In this document: positions 17,617 through 26,113 of the stretch, piece after piece
How the letters are laid out: every line of letters starts with the position of its first letter
Numbering within the stretch: the stretch's first letter is position 1
NCBI RefSeq assembly: GCF_001039005.1
Contig: NZ_LDWR01000045.1
Location: forward strand, 141,988-205,987
Direction of reading: 5' to 3'
Source of the DNA: Burkholderia cepacia
GTDB lineage: Bacteria; Pseudomonadota; Gammaproteobacteria; Burkholderiales; Burkholderiaceae
DNA length: 64,000 nt
Notes under the pieces: generated by a model
What the model saw: only the letters and a program-made list of their open reading frames with translations
Databases searched by the model: none
Told to the model about the DNA's origin: nothing
Translations under genes and position numbers: made by a program

Positions 17617-18108
17617 ATGAGACACATCATTTCCGTCCTGCTGGAGAACGAACCGGGCGCGCTGTCGCGCGTGGTCGGTCTGTTTTCCGCACGCGGCTAC
17701 AACATCGAAACCTTGACGGTGGCGCCGACCGAAGACCAATCGCTGTCGCGGCTCACCATCGTTTCCATTGGCTCCGACGACGTGATCGAACAGATCACGA
17801 AGCATCTGAACCGCCTGATCGAGGTGGTGAAAGTGGTGGACCTGACCGACGGTGCACACATCGAACGCGAGCTGATGCTGATCAAGGTACGTGCAGTGGG
17901 CAAGGAGCGCGAAGAAATGAAGCGGATGGCGGACATTTTCCGCGGCCGCATCATCGACGTGACCGAAAAGACCTACACGATCGAATTGACGGGCGCGAGC
18001 GACAAGCTCGACGCATTCATCCAGGGGCTGGACGCGGGCGCGATCCTCGAGACCGTGCGCACCGGCAGCTCCGGCATCGGACGCGGCGAGCGCATCCTGA
18101 AGGTGTGA
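17617..18108 (+). CDS. ilvH: Acetolactate synthase small (regulatory) subunit
   Basis: A 163-residue protein with an N-terminal ACT domain (MRHIISVLLENEPGALSRVV) that binds valine, and the C-terminal half that activates the large subunit. Length equals E. coli IlvH. Start at ATG 17617, with GGAAGAA upstream. It lies between ilvI and ilvC. Confidence 0.95.
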   Translation: MRHIISVLLENEPGALSRVVGLFSARGYNIETLTVAPTEDQSLSRLTIVSIGSDDVIEQITKHLNRLIEVVKVVDLTDGAHIERELMLIKVRAVGKEREEMKRMADIFRGRIIDVTEKTYTIELTGASDKLDAFIQGLDAGAILETVRTGSSGIGRGERILKV

Positions 18109-18203
18109 TGCCCAAAGGCACGCCGGGTGCGCCGTCATGTCCCGGCCCGCAGTACTCCATCTGAACGAATTATTGAATTTTTTGAATTAGCGAAGGAACC
18201 ATC

Positions 18204-19220
18204 ATGAACGTTTTCTACGACAAAGACGCTGACCTCTCCCTCATCAAGGGCAAGCAAGTCACGATCATCGGCTACGGCTCGCAAGGCCATGCACACGCGC
18301 TGAACCTGAAGGAAAGCGGCGTGAACGTGACGGTCGGCCTGCGCAAGGGCGGCGCGTCGTGGAGCAAGGCCGAGAACGCCGGCCTGTCGGTCAAGGAAGT
18401 CGCGGAAGCCGTGAAGGGCGCGGACGTCGTGATGATGCTGCTGCCGGACGAGCAGATCGCCGACGTGTACGCGAAGGAAGTGCACGCGAACATCAAGCAG
18501 GGCGCGGCGCTGGCATTCGCGCACGGCTTCAACGTCCACTACGGCCAGGTGATCCCGCGCGCCGACCTCGACGTGATCATGATCGCGCCGAAGGCACCGG
18601 GCCACACCGTGCGCGGCACGTACTCGCAAGGTGGCGGCGTGCCGCACCTGATCGCGGTTGCACAGAACAAGTCGGGTGCGGCACGCGACATCGCGCTGTC
18701 GTACGCGGCAGCGAACGGCGGCGGCCGTGCGGGCATCATCGAGACGAACTTCCGTGAAGAAACCGAAACCGACCTGTTCGGCGAGCAGGCCGTGCTGTGC
18801 GGCGGTACCGTCGAGCTGATCAAGGCTGGCTTCGAAACGCTGGTCGAAGCGGGCTACGCGCCGGAAATGGCGTACTTCGAGTGCCTGCACGAACTGAAGC
18901 TGATCGTCGACCTGATCTACGAAGGCGGCATCGCGAACATGAACTACTCGATCTCGAACAACGCCGAGTACGGCGAGTACGTGACGGGCCCGCGTGTCGT
19001 CACGGAAGAGACGAAGAAGGCGATGAAGCAGTGCCTGACCGACATCCAGACGGGCGAGTACGCGAAGAGCTTCATTCTCGAGAACAAGGCAGGCGCTCCG
19101 ACGCTGCAATCGCGCCGCCGCCTGACGGCCGAGCACGAGATCGAGCAGGTCGGCGCGAAGCTGCGCGCGATGATGCCGTGGATCGCGAAGAACAAGCTCG
19201 TCGACCAGTCGAAGAACTAA
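18204..19220 (+). CDS. ilvC: Ketol-acid reductoisomerase (class I)
   Basis: A 338-residue NADP(H) enzyme that isomerises and reduces acetolactate and acetohydroxybutyrate. The Rossmann motif GYGSQGHAHALNL is at residues 24-36. The metal site includes the conserved ETDLFGEQ and FECLHELKL segments. The length is that of the short class I form. AAGGAACC precedes the ATG at 18204. A strong terminator follows, so ilvI-ilvH-ilvC probably ends here. Confidence 0.96.
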   Translation: MNVFYDKDADLSLIKGKQVTIIGYGSQGHAHALNLKESGVNVTVGLRKGGASWSKAENAGLSVKEVAEAVKGADVVMMLLPDEQIADVYAKEVHANIKQGAALAFAHGFNVHYGQVIPRADLDVIMIAPKAPGHTVRGTYSQGGGVPHLIAVAQNKSGAARDIALSYAAANGGGRAGIIETNFREETETDLFGEQAVLCGGTVELIKAGFETLVEAGYAPEMAYFECLHELKLIVDLIYEGGIANMNYSISNNAEYGEYVTGPRVVTEETKKAMKQCLTDIQTGEYAKSFILENKAGAPTLQSRRRLTAEHEIEQVGAKLRAMMPWIAKNKLVDQSKN

Positions 19221-19264
19221 GCACCGCGTGCTGTTCCGGCCCTTCGAGTGGAGGGTCGGCATCA

Positions 19265-19303
19265 AAAAGCCGTCCGAAGGCAGCAGTGCCCCGGGCGGCT
19301 TTT
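19265..19303 (+). terminator. Intrinsic terminator after ilvC
   Basis: AAAAGCCGTCCG pairs with CGGGCGGCTTTT (one mismatch) across a 14-base loop and ends in T residues, 45 bases after the ilvC stop and before psd. Confidence 0.8.
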
Positions 19304-19347
19304 GTTATGCTACGGGCTTTGCAATTCACCGAACACAGAACGAATCC

Positions 19348-19992
19348 ATGAACTATCCTCATCCGATCATCGCGCGCGAAGGCTGGCCGTTCATCGCGAT
19401 TGCTGCCGTCATCGCGCTGTTGATCCACGCCGTCGGGGGCTTCGGCTTCGCGTGGCCGTTCTGGCTGCTGCTCGCTTTCGTCGTCCAGTTCTTCCGCGAT
19501 CCGCAGCGCCCGATCCCGGCGCAGCCGAACGCGGTGCTGTGCCCGGCGGACGGCCGCATCGTCGCGGTCGAGACCACGCAGGATCCGTATGCGAACCGCG
19601 AAGCGCTGAAGATCAGCGTGTTCATGAATGTCTTCAACGTCCATTCGCAGCGTTCGCCGGTCGATGGCGCGATCACCAAGGTCGAATACTTCCCGGGCGC
19701 GTTCCTGAACGCGGCGATCGACAAGGCGTCGACCGAGAACGAGCGCAATGCGGTCGTGATCCAGACGGCGAGCGGCAAGACCGTCACCGCCGTGCAGATC
19801 GCCGGCCTCGTCGCACGCCGGATTCTCTGCTACGTACGCGCCGGCGAGCCGCTGTCGCGCGGTCAGCGCTACGGTTTCATCCGCTTCGGTTCGCGCGTCG
19901 ACGTGTACCTGCCGATCGGCAGCCGCGCGAAGGTGTCGATCGGCGAGAAGGTCTACGCGTCGTCGACGATCCTCGCCGAGCTCGAACAGTAA
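19348..19992 (+). CDS. psd: Phosphatidylserine decarboxylase (short, type II proenzyme)
   Basis: A 214-residue proenzyme that converts phosphatidylserine to phosphatidylethanolamine at the inner membrane. It has an N-terminal membrane hairpin (ending in FVVQFFRDPQRPIP). The processing site is the serine in RFGSRVDVYLP near residue 182, where self-cleavage yields the pyruvoyl group. The length fits the short archaeal-type family. The ATG at 19348 is preferred over the upstream in-frame ATG at 19228, which lies before the ilvC terminator. pssA follows 15 bases on, giving a two-step pathway in one transcript. Confidence 0.93.
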   Translation: MNYPHPIIAREGWPFIAIAAVIALLIHAVGGFGFAWPFWLLLAFVVQFFRDPQRPIPAQPNAVLCPADGRIVAVETTQDPYANREALKISVFMNVFNVHSQRSPVDGAITKVEYFPGAFLNAAIDKASTENERNAVVIQTASGKTVTAVQIAGLVARRILCYVRAGEPLSRGQRYGFIRFGSRVDVYLPIGSRAKVSIGEKVYASSTILAELEQ

Positions 19993-20007
19993 GCGGCGGG
20001 GCGCACG

Positions 20008-20880
20008 ATGGCCGCATTCAAACCGCGCCGGCCGCGCAACGGCTCCAGCCAGACGCCACGTCCGTTTCGCCGCAACAAGGGGATGGCACCCGATCCGGTG
20101 CCCATCGAGAGCCGCCGCGCGTCGCGCCAGCGCTTCCTGAAGACGCGCGGCATCTACCTGCTGCCGAACGCGTTCACGACCGCCGCGCTGTTCTGTGGCT
20201 TCTTCGCGGTCGTGCAGGCGATGAACGTGCGCTTCGAGATCGCCGCGATCGCGATTTTCGTCGCGATGGTGCTCGACGGAATGGACGGGCGCGTCGCGCG
20301 CATGACGCATACGCAAAGCGCGTTCGGCGAGCAGTTCGACAGCCTGTCCGACATGGTGTCGTTCGGCGTCGCGCCCGCGCTCGTGATGTACGAGTGGGTG
20401 CTGAAGGATCTCGGCCGCTGGGGCTGGCTCGCCGCGTTCGTCTACTGCTCGGGCGCCGCGCTGCGTCTCGCGCGCTTCAATACCAACATCGGGGTCGTCG
20501 ACAAGCGCTTCTTCCAGGGGCTGCCGAGCCCGGCCGCCGCCGCGCTGATCGCGGGCTTCGTGTGGCTCGCGACCGACAACCGCGTGCCGATGAAGCTCGG
20601 CTGGCTGCCGTGGGTCGCGTTCGTGCTGACGATCTACGCGGGCGTGACGATGGTGTCGAACGCGCCGTTCTACAGCGGCAAGGCGCTCGACGTACGGCAT
20701 CGCGTGCCGTTCGCGGCGATCCTGCTCGTCGTCGTCGCGTTCGTGCTCGTGTCGTCCGATCCGCCGCTGATGCTGTTCTGCCTGTTCGTGCTGTACGGGC
20801 TGTCCGGCTACGTGTTCTGGGCCTATATGGCCATCCGCGGGCGGGCGAACCCGGCGCGCTCGTCGCAGCGCGATCACTGA
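20008..20880 (+). CDS. pssA: CDP-diacylglycerol-serine O-phosphatidyltransferase
   Basis: A 290-residue membrane enzyme making phosphatidylserine, the substrate of psd. The CDP-alcohol phosphotransferase motif is complete: DGMDGRVAR then G and two Asp in FGEQFDSLSD, near residues 91-116. A basic N-terminus of about 45 residues precedes the first helix. The C-terminus is Arg-rich. It forms an operon with psd. Confidence 0.94.
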   Translation: MAAFKPRRPRNGSSQTPRPFRRNKGMAPDPVPIESRRASRQRFLKTRGIYLLPNAFTTAALFCGFFAVVQAMNVRFEIAAIAIFVAMVLDGMDGRVARMTHTQSAFGEQFDSLSDMVSFGVAPALVMYEWVLKDLGRWGWLAAFVYCSGAALRLARFNTNIGVVDKRFFQGLPSPAAAALIAGFVWLATDNRVPMKLGWLPWVAFVLTIYAGVTMVSNAPFYSGKALDVRHRVPFAAILLVVVAFVLVSSDPPLMLFCLFVLYGLSGYVFWAYMAIRGRANPARSSQRDH

Positions 20881-20899
20881 CCCGATACGCGATTTGACC

Positions 20900-20929
20900 G
20901 GAAACGGCGGCCTCAGGGCCGCCGTTTCC
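20900..20929 (+). terminator. Hairpin terminator after pssA
   Basis: A perfect 13-base stem (GGAAACGGCGGCC / GGCCGCCGTTTCC) with a 4-base loop lies 20 bases after the pssA stop. A T-run (20938-20943) follows a few bases later, which is slightly displaced but functional-looking. Confidence 0.7.
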
Positions 20930-20979
20930 ATTTGCCCCTTTTTGAATGGGGCGGCCCGGAGTGCCCGGGTGCCGTCCGA

Positions 20980-21008
20980 TTGCGCGTCCAACGGAATGCC
21001 GCTATAGT
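20980..21008 (+). promoter_or_regulatory. Sigma-70 promoter for the leuA leader
   Basis: TTGCGC (20980-20985) and TATAGT (21003-21008) are separated by an ideal 17 bases. The expected transcription start is 21014-21016, at or within two bases of the ATG of the leader ORF at 21016. Confidence 0.68.
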
Positions 21009-21015
21009 CTTCGGC

Positions 21016-21096
21016 ATGACTGCATTTCCCCGCCTCTCCCTCCTTCTAGCCGGTGCGCCGCTACGCGCGCTAGCGTTGGCGCGCCTGCCGCGCTGA
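21016..21096 (+). CDS. Leucine-rich leader peptide of leuA (probably leaderless)
   Basis: A 26-codon ORF between the leuA promoter and leuA. It encodes MTAFPRLSLLLAGAPLRALA followed by LARLPR. Eight codons are Leu and three of these are CTA, the rarest Leu codon in this GC-rich genome. A run of CTC, CTT and CTA codons near the start is the classic design of an attenuation leader that senses charged tRNA-Leu. No ribosome-binding site precedes it; the promoter spacing predicts an mRNA that begins at or next to this AUG. A GC-rich hairpin overlaps its 3' half and CGCCA/TGGCG arms (21139-21152) lie downstream, but I see no U-tract, so the switch mechanism is open. Confidence 0.62.
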   Translation: MTAFPRLSLLLAGAPLRALALARLPR

Positions 21097-21198
21097 CCGT
21101 TCTCGCCCTCCGTCAAGCTTCGTCTGTTGTTGAGCGTCGCCAGCGGTGGCGCGATCTCATTACGTTTGACTTCCGTATAAAGAGCCCTGGAGCCCCCC

Positions 21199-22743
21199 AT
21201 GACAGACAAGCTGATCATTTTCGATACGACGTTGCGTGACGGCGAACAATCGCCCGGCGCGTCGATGACGAAGGAAGAGAAAATCCGCATCGCGAAGCAT
21301 CTCGAGCGGATGAAGGTCGACGTGATCGAAGCCGGCTTCGCGGCCAGCTCGAACGGCGACTTCGACGCGATTCACACGATCGCCGGTCTCGTGAAGGACA
21401 GCACGATCTGTTCGCTGGCCCGCGCCAACGACAAGGACATCCAGCGCGCGGCCGACGCGCTGAAGCCGGCCAACAGCTTCCGGATCCATACGTTCATCGC
21501 GACGTCGCCGCTGCACATGGAAAAGAAGCTGCGGATGACGCCCGACCAGGTGTTCGAGCAGGCGCGCCTCGCGGTGCGCTTCGCGCGCAAGTTCACCGAC
21601 AACGTCGAATTCTCGCCGGAAGACGGCAGCCGCTCCGATCTGGATTTCCTCTGCCGCGTGCTGGAAGCCGTGATCGCCGAAGGCGCGACGACGATCAACA
21701 TCGCCGACACCGTCGGTTATGGCGTGCCGGAGCTTTACGGCAACCTCGTGAAGACGCTGCGCGAACGCATTCCGAACTCGGACAAGGCGATTTTCTCGGT
21801 GCACTGCCATAACGATCTCGGGATGGCCGTCGCGAACTCGCTCGCCGGCGTGAAGATCGGCGGCGCGCGTCAGATCGAATGCACGATCAACGGTCTCGGC
21901 GAGCGCGCGGGCAACACGTCGCTGGAAGAAATCGTGATGGCCGTGAAGACGCGCAAGGACTACTTCGGCCTCGACGTCGGCATCGACACGACGCAGATCG
22001 TGCCGACGTCGAAGCTCGTGTCGCAGATCACCGGTTTCGTCGTGCAGCCGAACAAGGCCGTGGTCGGCGCGAACGCGTTCGCGCACGCATCGGGCATCCA
22101 CCAGGACGGCGTGCTGAAGGCGCGCGACACCTACGAGATCATGCGCGCGGAAGACGTGGGCTGGACCGCGAACAAGATCGTGCTCGGCAAGCTGTCGGGC
22201 CGTAACGCGTTCAAGCAGCGCCTGCAGGAGCTCGGCGTGTCGCTCGACAGCGAAGCGGAACTGAACGCCGCGTTCATGCGCTTCAAGGATCTGGCCGACC
22301 GCAAGTCCGAGATCTTCGACGAGGACATCATCGCGATCGTGTCCGAGGAATCGGCGCTCGCGCACGAGCAGGAACACTTCAAGTTCGTGTCGCTGTCGCA
22401 GCGTTCGGAAACGGGCGAGCAGCCGCAGGCGAAGATCGTGTTCGCGGTCGAAGGCAAGGAAGTGACCGGCGAGGCACGCGGCAACGGGCCGGTCGATGCG
22501 ACGTTCAACGCGATCGAGGGCGAAGTCGGTAGCGGTTCCGAGCTGCTGCTGTACTCGGTGAACGCGATCACGACCGGTACGCAGGCGCAGGGTGAAGTGA
22601 CCGTCCGGCTGTCGAGGAGCGGGCGGATCGTCAATGGCGTCGGCACCGATCCGGACATCGTCGCTGCATCTGCGAAGGCGTACATCTCCGCGCTGAACAA
22701 GCTGCATTCGAAGGACGACAAGGTCAACCCGCAGCGCTCATAA
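21199..22743 (+). CDS. leuA: 2-isopropylmalate synthase
   Basis: A 514-residue enzyme for the first committed step of leucine synthesis (2-oxoisovalerate plus acetyl-CoA). The N-terminal TIM barrel has DTTLRDGEQSPGASM at residues 9-23 and the metal motif HCHNDLG near 201. The C-terminal third is the LeuA allosteric domain that binds leucine. GGAG lies six bases before ATG 21199. It is monocistronic, with its own promoter and leader ORF upstream and a strong terminator downstream. Confidence 0.96.
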   Translation: MTDKLIIFDTTLRDGEQSPGASMTKEEKIRIAKHLERMKVDVIEAGFAASSNGDFDAIHTIAGLVKDSTICSLARANDKDIQRAADALKPANSFRIHTFIATSPLHMEKKLRMTPDQVFEQARLAVRFARKFTDNVEFSPEDGSRSDLDFLCRVLEAVIAEGATTINIADTVGYGVPELYGNLVKTLRERIPNSDKAIFSVHCHNDLGMAVANSLAGVKIGGARQIECTINGLGERAGNTSLEEIVMAVKTRKDYFGLDVGIDTTQIVPTSKLVSQITGFVVQPNKAVVGANAFAHASGIHQDGVLKARDTYEIMRAEDVGWTANKIVLGKLSGRNAFKQRLQELGVSLDSEAELNAAFMRFKDLADRKSEIFDEDIIAIVSEESALAHEQEHFKFVSLSQRSETGEQPQAKIVFAVEGKEVTGEARGNGPVDATFNAIEGEVGSGSELLLYSVNAITTGTQAQGEVTVRLSRSGRIVNGVGTDPDIVAASAKAYISALNKLHSKDDKVNPQRS

Positions 22744-22766
22744 GCGCCGCGCGCTGCGCATCGCCG

Positions 22767-22807
22767 AAACGCCCCGTGGCGGCCCAGTGCCGCCCGGGGC
22801 GTTTTTT
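22767..22807 (+). terminator. Intrinsic terminator after leuA
   Basis: AAACGCCCC and GGGGCGTTT form the outer stem, with GGCGG/CCGCC pairing inside, followed by six Ts. It lies between the convergent leuA and SulP genes and could act weakly in the other direction. Confidence 0.9.
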
Positions 22808-22817
22808 CATGCGCCGC

Positions 22818-24368
22818 TCATTCCGCGGCCGGCGCGCGGAACATCCAGCGGCGTCCGGCCGGGCGGGGCGCCGGGCTGCGTCGGCGGAACTCGACCGTGA
22901 TCCCTCGCCGCGGCGCATCGGCGACGAACGCGTCGAGCAGTTCGAGCACGTCGTGATCGATGTAGTCGGCGCGTGTCGCGTCGATGATCACCGCCGCCCG
23001 GTCCGGAATGTGTCGCAGATGATGCTTGACCTGCACCTTGCCGAGAAACGATACGTCCTTGCGGAACGACAGCAGGAAGTGGTCGTCGTGCTGCGCGAGC
23101 GTGACAGGGCTTTTCAGGTTCGCGACGGCGACCGCCAGCACGCTGCAGGCGAGGCCGAACGCGATGCCGAACAGCAGGTCGACCGCGAGCACGCCGGCGA
23201 TCGTCGCGGCGAACGGCACGAACGCGGCCGGCCCCTGCTTCATCACCGAGCGGAACAGCGCCGGTTTCGCGAGCTTGAAGCCGGTGTGGATCAGGATCGC
23301 GGCAAGGCTCGCGAGCGGGATCAGGTTGATCAGGCCGGTGAGCGCGAACACGCTCGCGAGCAGGAGCATCCCGTGGACGATTGCCGACATCCGGCTTTGC
23401 GCGCCCGCGTTGACGTTCACCGAGCTGCGCACGATCACCGACGTGATCGGCAGGCCGCCGAACGCACCTGCGACGAGATTGCCGACGCCCTGTGCCTTCA
23501 GTTCGCGGTCGGGCTGGGTCGGCCGGCGCTTCGGGTCGATCTGTTCGACCGCTTCGAGACTCAGCAGCGTTTCGAGGCTGGCAACGACCGCGAGCGTGAT
23601 CGCGACGCGCCACACGTCCGGATTGACGAGCTGCGCGAAGTTCGGGCCGAGCTCCGCGTGCTTGAGCGATGCCGCGAACGCCGCGAACGATCCAAGCTCG
23701 GGCAGCGTCACGCGATGGGCCGCGCCCGGCGCGACCGACGGCGCGACGATGCTCAGCACGAGCGTGGCGCCGATGCCCAGGACGACGACCGCGAGCGGCG
23801 CGGGCACCGAGCGCACCAGCGCGAAGCGGCGCAGCAGCGGCGTGTCCCACGCGATCAGCAGCGCGAGCGAGGCGAGCGCGATGGCCGTGGCCGCCCACGC
23901 GACCGGCAGGCCCGGCCAGGAAGCAAACGATTGCGCGGCCGAGCCGCCGATGCCGAACGCAAACGGAATCTGCTTCACGATCAGCAGCAGGCCGATCGCG
24001 GCGAGCATGCCCTTGATGACGGGCGACGGCACATAGGCGGCGAAGCGGCCGGCACGCAGCATGCCGAACCCGAACTGCAGCACGCCGGACAGCAGCACCG
24101 CGAGCAGGAATGCGGAGAAGCTGCCGAGTTGCGCGATCCCTTCGACGACGATCACGACGAGCCCGGCGGCCGGTCCGCTGACGGAGAGCGACGAGCCGCT
24201 CAGCAGCGCGACGACGATGCCGCCGACGATGCCGGACACGAGCCCGGCGAACGGCTCGACGCCGGATGCGTTGGCGATGCCGAGGCACAGTGGCAGCGCA
24301 ACGAGAAAAACGACGATGCCGGCGACGATGTCGCGCGGCAGGGTGGACAGGCGCTCGTTCAGTTTCAT
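22818..24368 (-). CDS. SulP-family anion transporter with STAS domain
   Basis: A 516-residue permease with about 10-12 membrane helices starting LPRDIVAGIVVFLVALPLCLG and a cytoplasmic STAS domain from about residue 430. SulP proteins move sulfate, bicarbonate or dicarboxylates. The adjacent beta carbonic anhydrase gene, upstream in the same direction with 39 bases between, points to bicarbonate; that is inference, not proof. The C-terminus is Arg/Pro-rich. Confidence 0.85.
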   Translation of the reverse strand: MKLNERLSTLPRDIVAGIVVFLVALPLCLGIANASGVEPFAGLVSGIVGGIVVALLSGSSLSVSGPAAGLVVIVVEGIAQLGSFSAFLLAVLLSGVLQFGFGMLRAGRFAAYVPSPVIKGMLAAIGLLLIVKQIPFAFGIGGSAAQSFASWPGLPVAWAATAIALASLALLIAWDTPLLRRFALVRSVPAPLAVVVLGIGATLVLSIVAPSVAPGAAHRVTLPELGSFAAFAASLKHAELGPNFAQLVNPDVWRVAITLAVVASLETLLSLEAVEQIDPKRRPTQPDRELKAQGVGNLVAGAFGGLPITSVIVRSSVNVNAGAQSRMSAIVHGMLLLASVFALTGLINLIPLASLAAILIHTGFKLAKPALFRSVMKQGPAAFVPFAATIAGVLAVDLLFGIAFGLACSVLAVAVANLKSPVTLAQHDDHFLLSFRKDVSFLGKVQVKHHLRHIPDRAAVIIDATRADYIDHDVLELLDAFVADAPRRGITVEFRRRSPAPRPAGRRWMFRAPAAE

Positions 24369-24407
24369 GGTTGGGGTGATTTCATTGGCGTAGGGGGCGG
24401 GTGCGAA

Positions 24408-25049
24408 TCAGCCGAGCGCGGTGGCCGTCGCGGCCGTCACGGATTCGACCTCGGCAGACGGCGTCGCGTAGCCGGAATCGAGCTCCAGCAGGCGGCCGTC
24501 GGCGAGCGAAAAGATCCAGCCGTGCACGAGCGGCGGCCGTTCCCGGCCCCGCACGATCGGCGAGGCGCGCAGCAGCCGCACCTGTTCGAGCACATTCAGT
24601 TCGGCGAGGCGGTCGGCGGCGACCGTGTCGTCGAGCCCGTCGAGCGTGCCGCGATGGCGCCGCGCGAGCGCGCAGAGCGGCGCGATGCGGCGCGCGACGT
24701 GCGGCAGGTCGGACGGCGGCGGCAGCAGCGACGCGCGCACGCCGCCGCACCCGTAGTGCCCGCACACGATCACGTGGTCGACCTGAAGCACACGCACCGC
24801 GTACTCGAGCACGCTGGCGGAATTGTCGTCGTCGGGATGGAACAGGTTCGCGATGTTGCGATGGACGAACAGCTCGCCGGGTGCGCAATGCGTGATGGTT
24901 TCGGCCGGCACGCGGCTGTCCGAGCAGCCGATCCACAGCACGCGCGGATTCTGGCCGCGCGCGAGCGCGTCGAAAAAGCCGGGCGTGTGTTCGCGCGTCT
25001 CGCGGGCCCACGCGATGTTGGCGACCAGCATGCTCTTGGGGCGATTCAT
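24408..25049 (-). CDS. Beta-class carbonic anhydrase
   Basis: A 213-residue enzyme interconverting CO2 and bicarbonate. Zinc ligands are visible: Cys42 and Asp44 in IGCSDSRVP, then His and Cys in GHYGCGGV near residues 100-103. The ATG at 25049 has AAGGAG nine bases upstream, so the longer frame to 25259 is rejected. It is the first gene of a pair with the SulP transporter. Confidence 0.92.
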   Translation of the reverse strand: MNRPKSMLVANIAWARETREHTPGFFDALARGQNPRVLWIGCSDSRVPAETITHCAPGELFVHRNIANLFHPDDDNSASVLEYAVRVLQVDHVIVCGHYGCGGVRASLLPPPSDLPHVARRIAPLCALARRHRGTLDGLDDTVAADRLAELNVLEQVRLLRASPIVRGRERPPLVHGWIFSLADGRLLELDSGYATPSAEVESVTAATATALG

Positions 25050-25171
25050 AAGGACTCCTTTTTGATACAGGCAAATGAATATCGGGCGAATTGGCTCAAT
25101 ATGTTGCTTTCTAAATTGAAAGGTTGAATTTCGACTGATATTAGGGGTATGCCCTAGCGTTCCGGGTGTCC

Positions 25172-25188
25172 TGAAACAAATTGTTTCA
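25172..25188. promoter_or_regulatory. 17-base palindrome upstream of carbonic anhydrase gene
   Basis: TGAAACAAATTGTTTCA is a perfect palindrome around one central base, 123 bases before the carbonic anhydrase start. It sits in the AT-rich gap 25050-25431, which otherwise holds only the lipoprotein gene's terminator hairpin. It looks like an operator or activator site; TGAAAC/GTTTCA arms recur in sites for several bacterial regulators. Confidence 0.5.
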
Positions 25189-25368
25189 AATTGGCTGGAC
25201 GTAGTGCATCGCCTGCACCAACCCAACGCATGACATGCATGGCGCATGCCTGTTTCCACGCGAAGGCCCGCATGACGGGGATTTCAGCGGATTGCCATCG
25301 GAATGTCATCGATCGGAAAAGATTTCCGTCGTACTTTCTGAATTAATTAGATGGCGGAAAAAAGGAAA

Positions 25369-25400
25369 TGGCCATTCACGCAATAATTCGTGAATGGCCA
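25369..25400 (-). terminator. Intrinsic terminator of the lipoprotein gene
   Basis: A perfect 12-base stem (TGGCCATTCACG / CGTGAATGGCCA) with an 8-base loop, followed on the minus strand by TTTCCTTTTTT. It lies 32 bases after the stop of the minus-strand lipoprotein gene. Confidence 0.8.
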
Positions 25401-25431
25401 TTGTGAAAATTGCGCGTCAATGCGTAATCGA

Positions 25432-25944
25432 TCAGAACATGTTGCGGCGATCGGGATCGTGCAGCGGGTCCGGCGTTTTCTGCGTGATGCGCAGAATGCC
25501 CTGCGGATCGAAATAGAAGCTGTACATCATGTACCAGACGTTGTCCTCGAGATACCGGTACGTCCACACCTCACGCTTCATCAGCGGGAAGTAGGATGTC
25601 TCGACGGGGCGTCCGAAATTGACGAGGACATCGGTCTTCGTCCACTTGCCGATCTCCGCGCGATAGAACTCGCTCGGTTGCAGCACCTGGCGCACGTTGA
25701 CGATCTTGTGAGCGGCGTCGACGTCGGCCGCGACAGTGACCTCGCCCATCGGCTGGGTCGGCCACATCAGGCGCTTGCCGCCGCCGGGCAGGTCGTAGAT
25801 CTCGCGCGGCGGGCCCATGCGCGCGACGATCGCCGACTCGTCCTGGCCGGCCTGGTATTGCTGCCACGGTTGCGCGCAACCGGCCAGCAGCGCGGCGGCG
25901 CAGGCCAACAGCACCGGCAGGCGCGCGGAAATGCGAATGTCCAT
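25432..25944 (-). CDS. Putative outer-membrane lipoprotein, function unknown
   Basis: A 170-residue secreted protein with a lipoprotein signal: basic start MDIRISARL, hydrophobic core, and lipobox LLAGC at about residues 19-23. The mature part repeats a motif around G-P-P-R / G-R-P and aromatic residues (VWTYRYLEDNVWYMMYSFYF), a pattern reminiscent of BamE/SmpA-like small lipoproteins. I do not recognise the exact family. GGAGAA precedes ATG 25944; the six-codon GTG extension is less likely. Confidence 0.75.
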   Translation of the reverse strand: MDIRISARLPVLLACAAALLAGCAQPWQQYQAGQDESAIVARMGPPREIYDLPGGGKRLMWPTQPMGEVTVAADVDAAHKIVNVRQVLQPSEFYRAEIGKWTKTDVLVNFGRPVETSYFPLMKREVWTYRYLEDNVWYMMYSFYFDPQGILRITQKTPDPLHDPDRRNMF

Positions 25945-26113
25945 GGGGATTCTCCAGAACACGGAAACACATCCCGTTTTATCACGGACGGCACGTGACG
26001 GCGCATCGCGCGAAAAAAATCGGTGCGGATCGCCGGCGCTGCCATGCTTGCGGGCGGCAGGGGCGCGGGCCTATGATCCGCGCTTCTCGGGCAGATTGAA
26101 GGGCAGGTAGCCG

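Noticed and set aside
15655..18138. An 827-codon minus-strand open frame opposite ilvI-ilvH
   Set aside because: Antisense shadow of the ilv genes, with no recognisable protein features.
21139..21165. CGCCA-GCGG-TGGCG hairpin considered as the leuA attenuator terminator
   Set aside because: No U-tract follows (CGCGATCTCATTA), so it cannot be called an intrinsic terminator.
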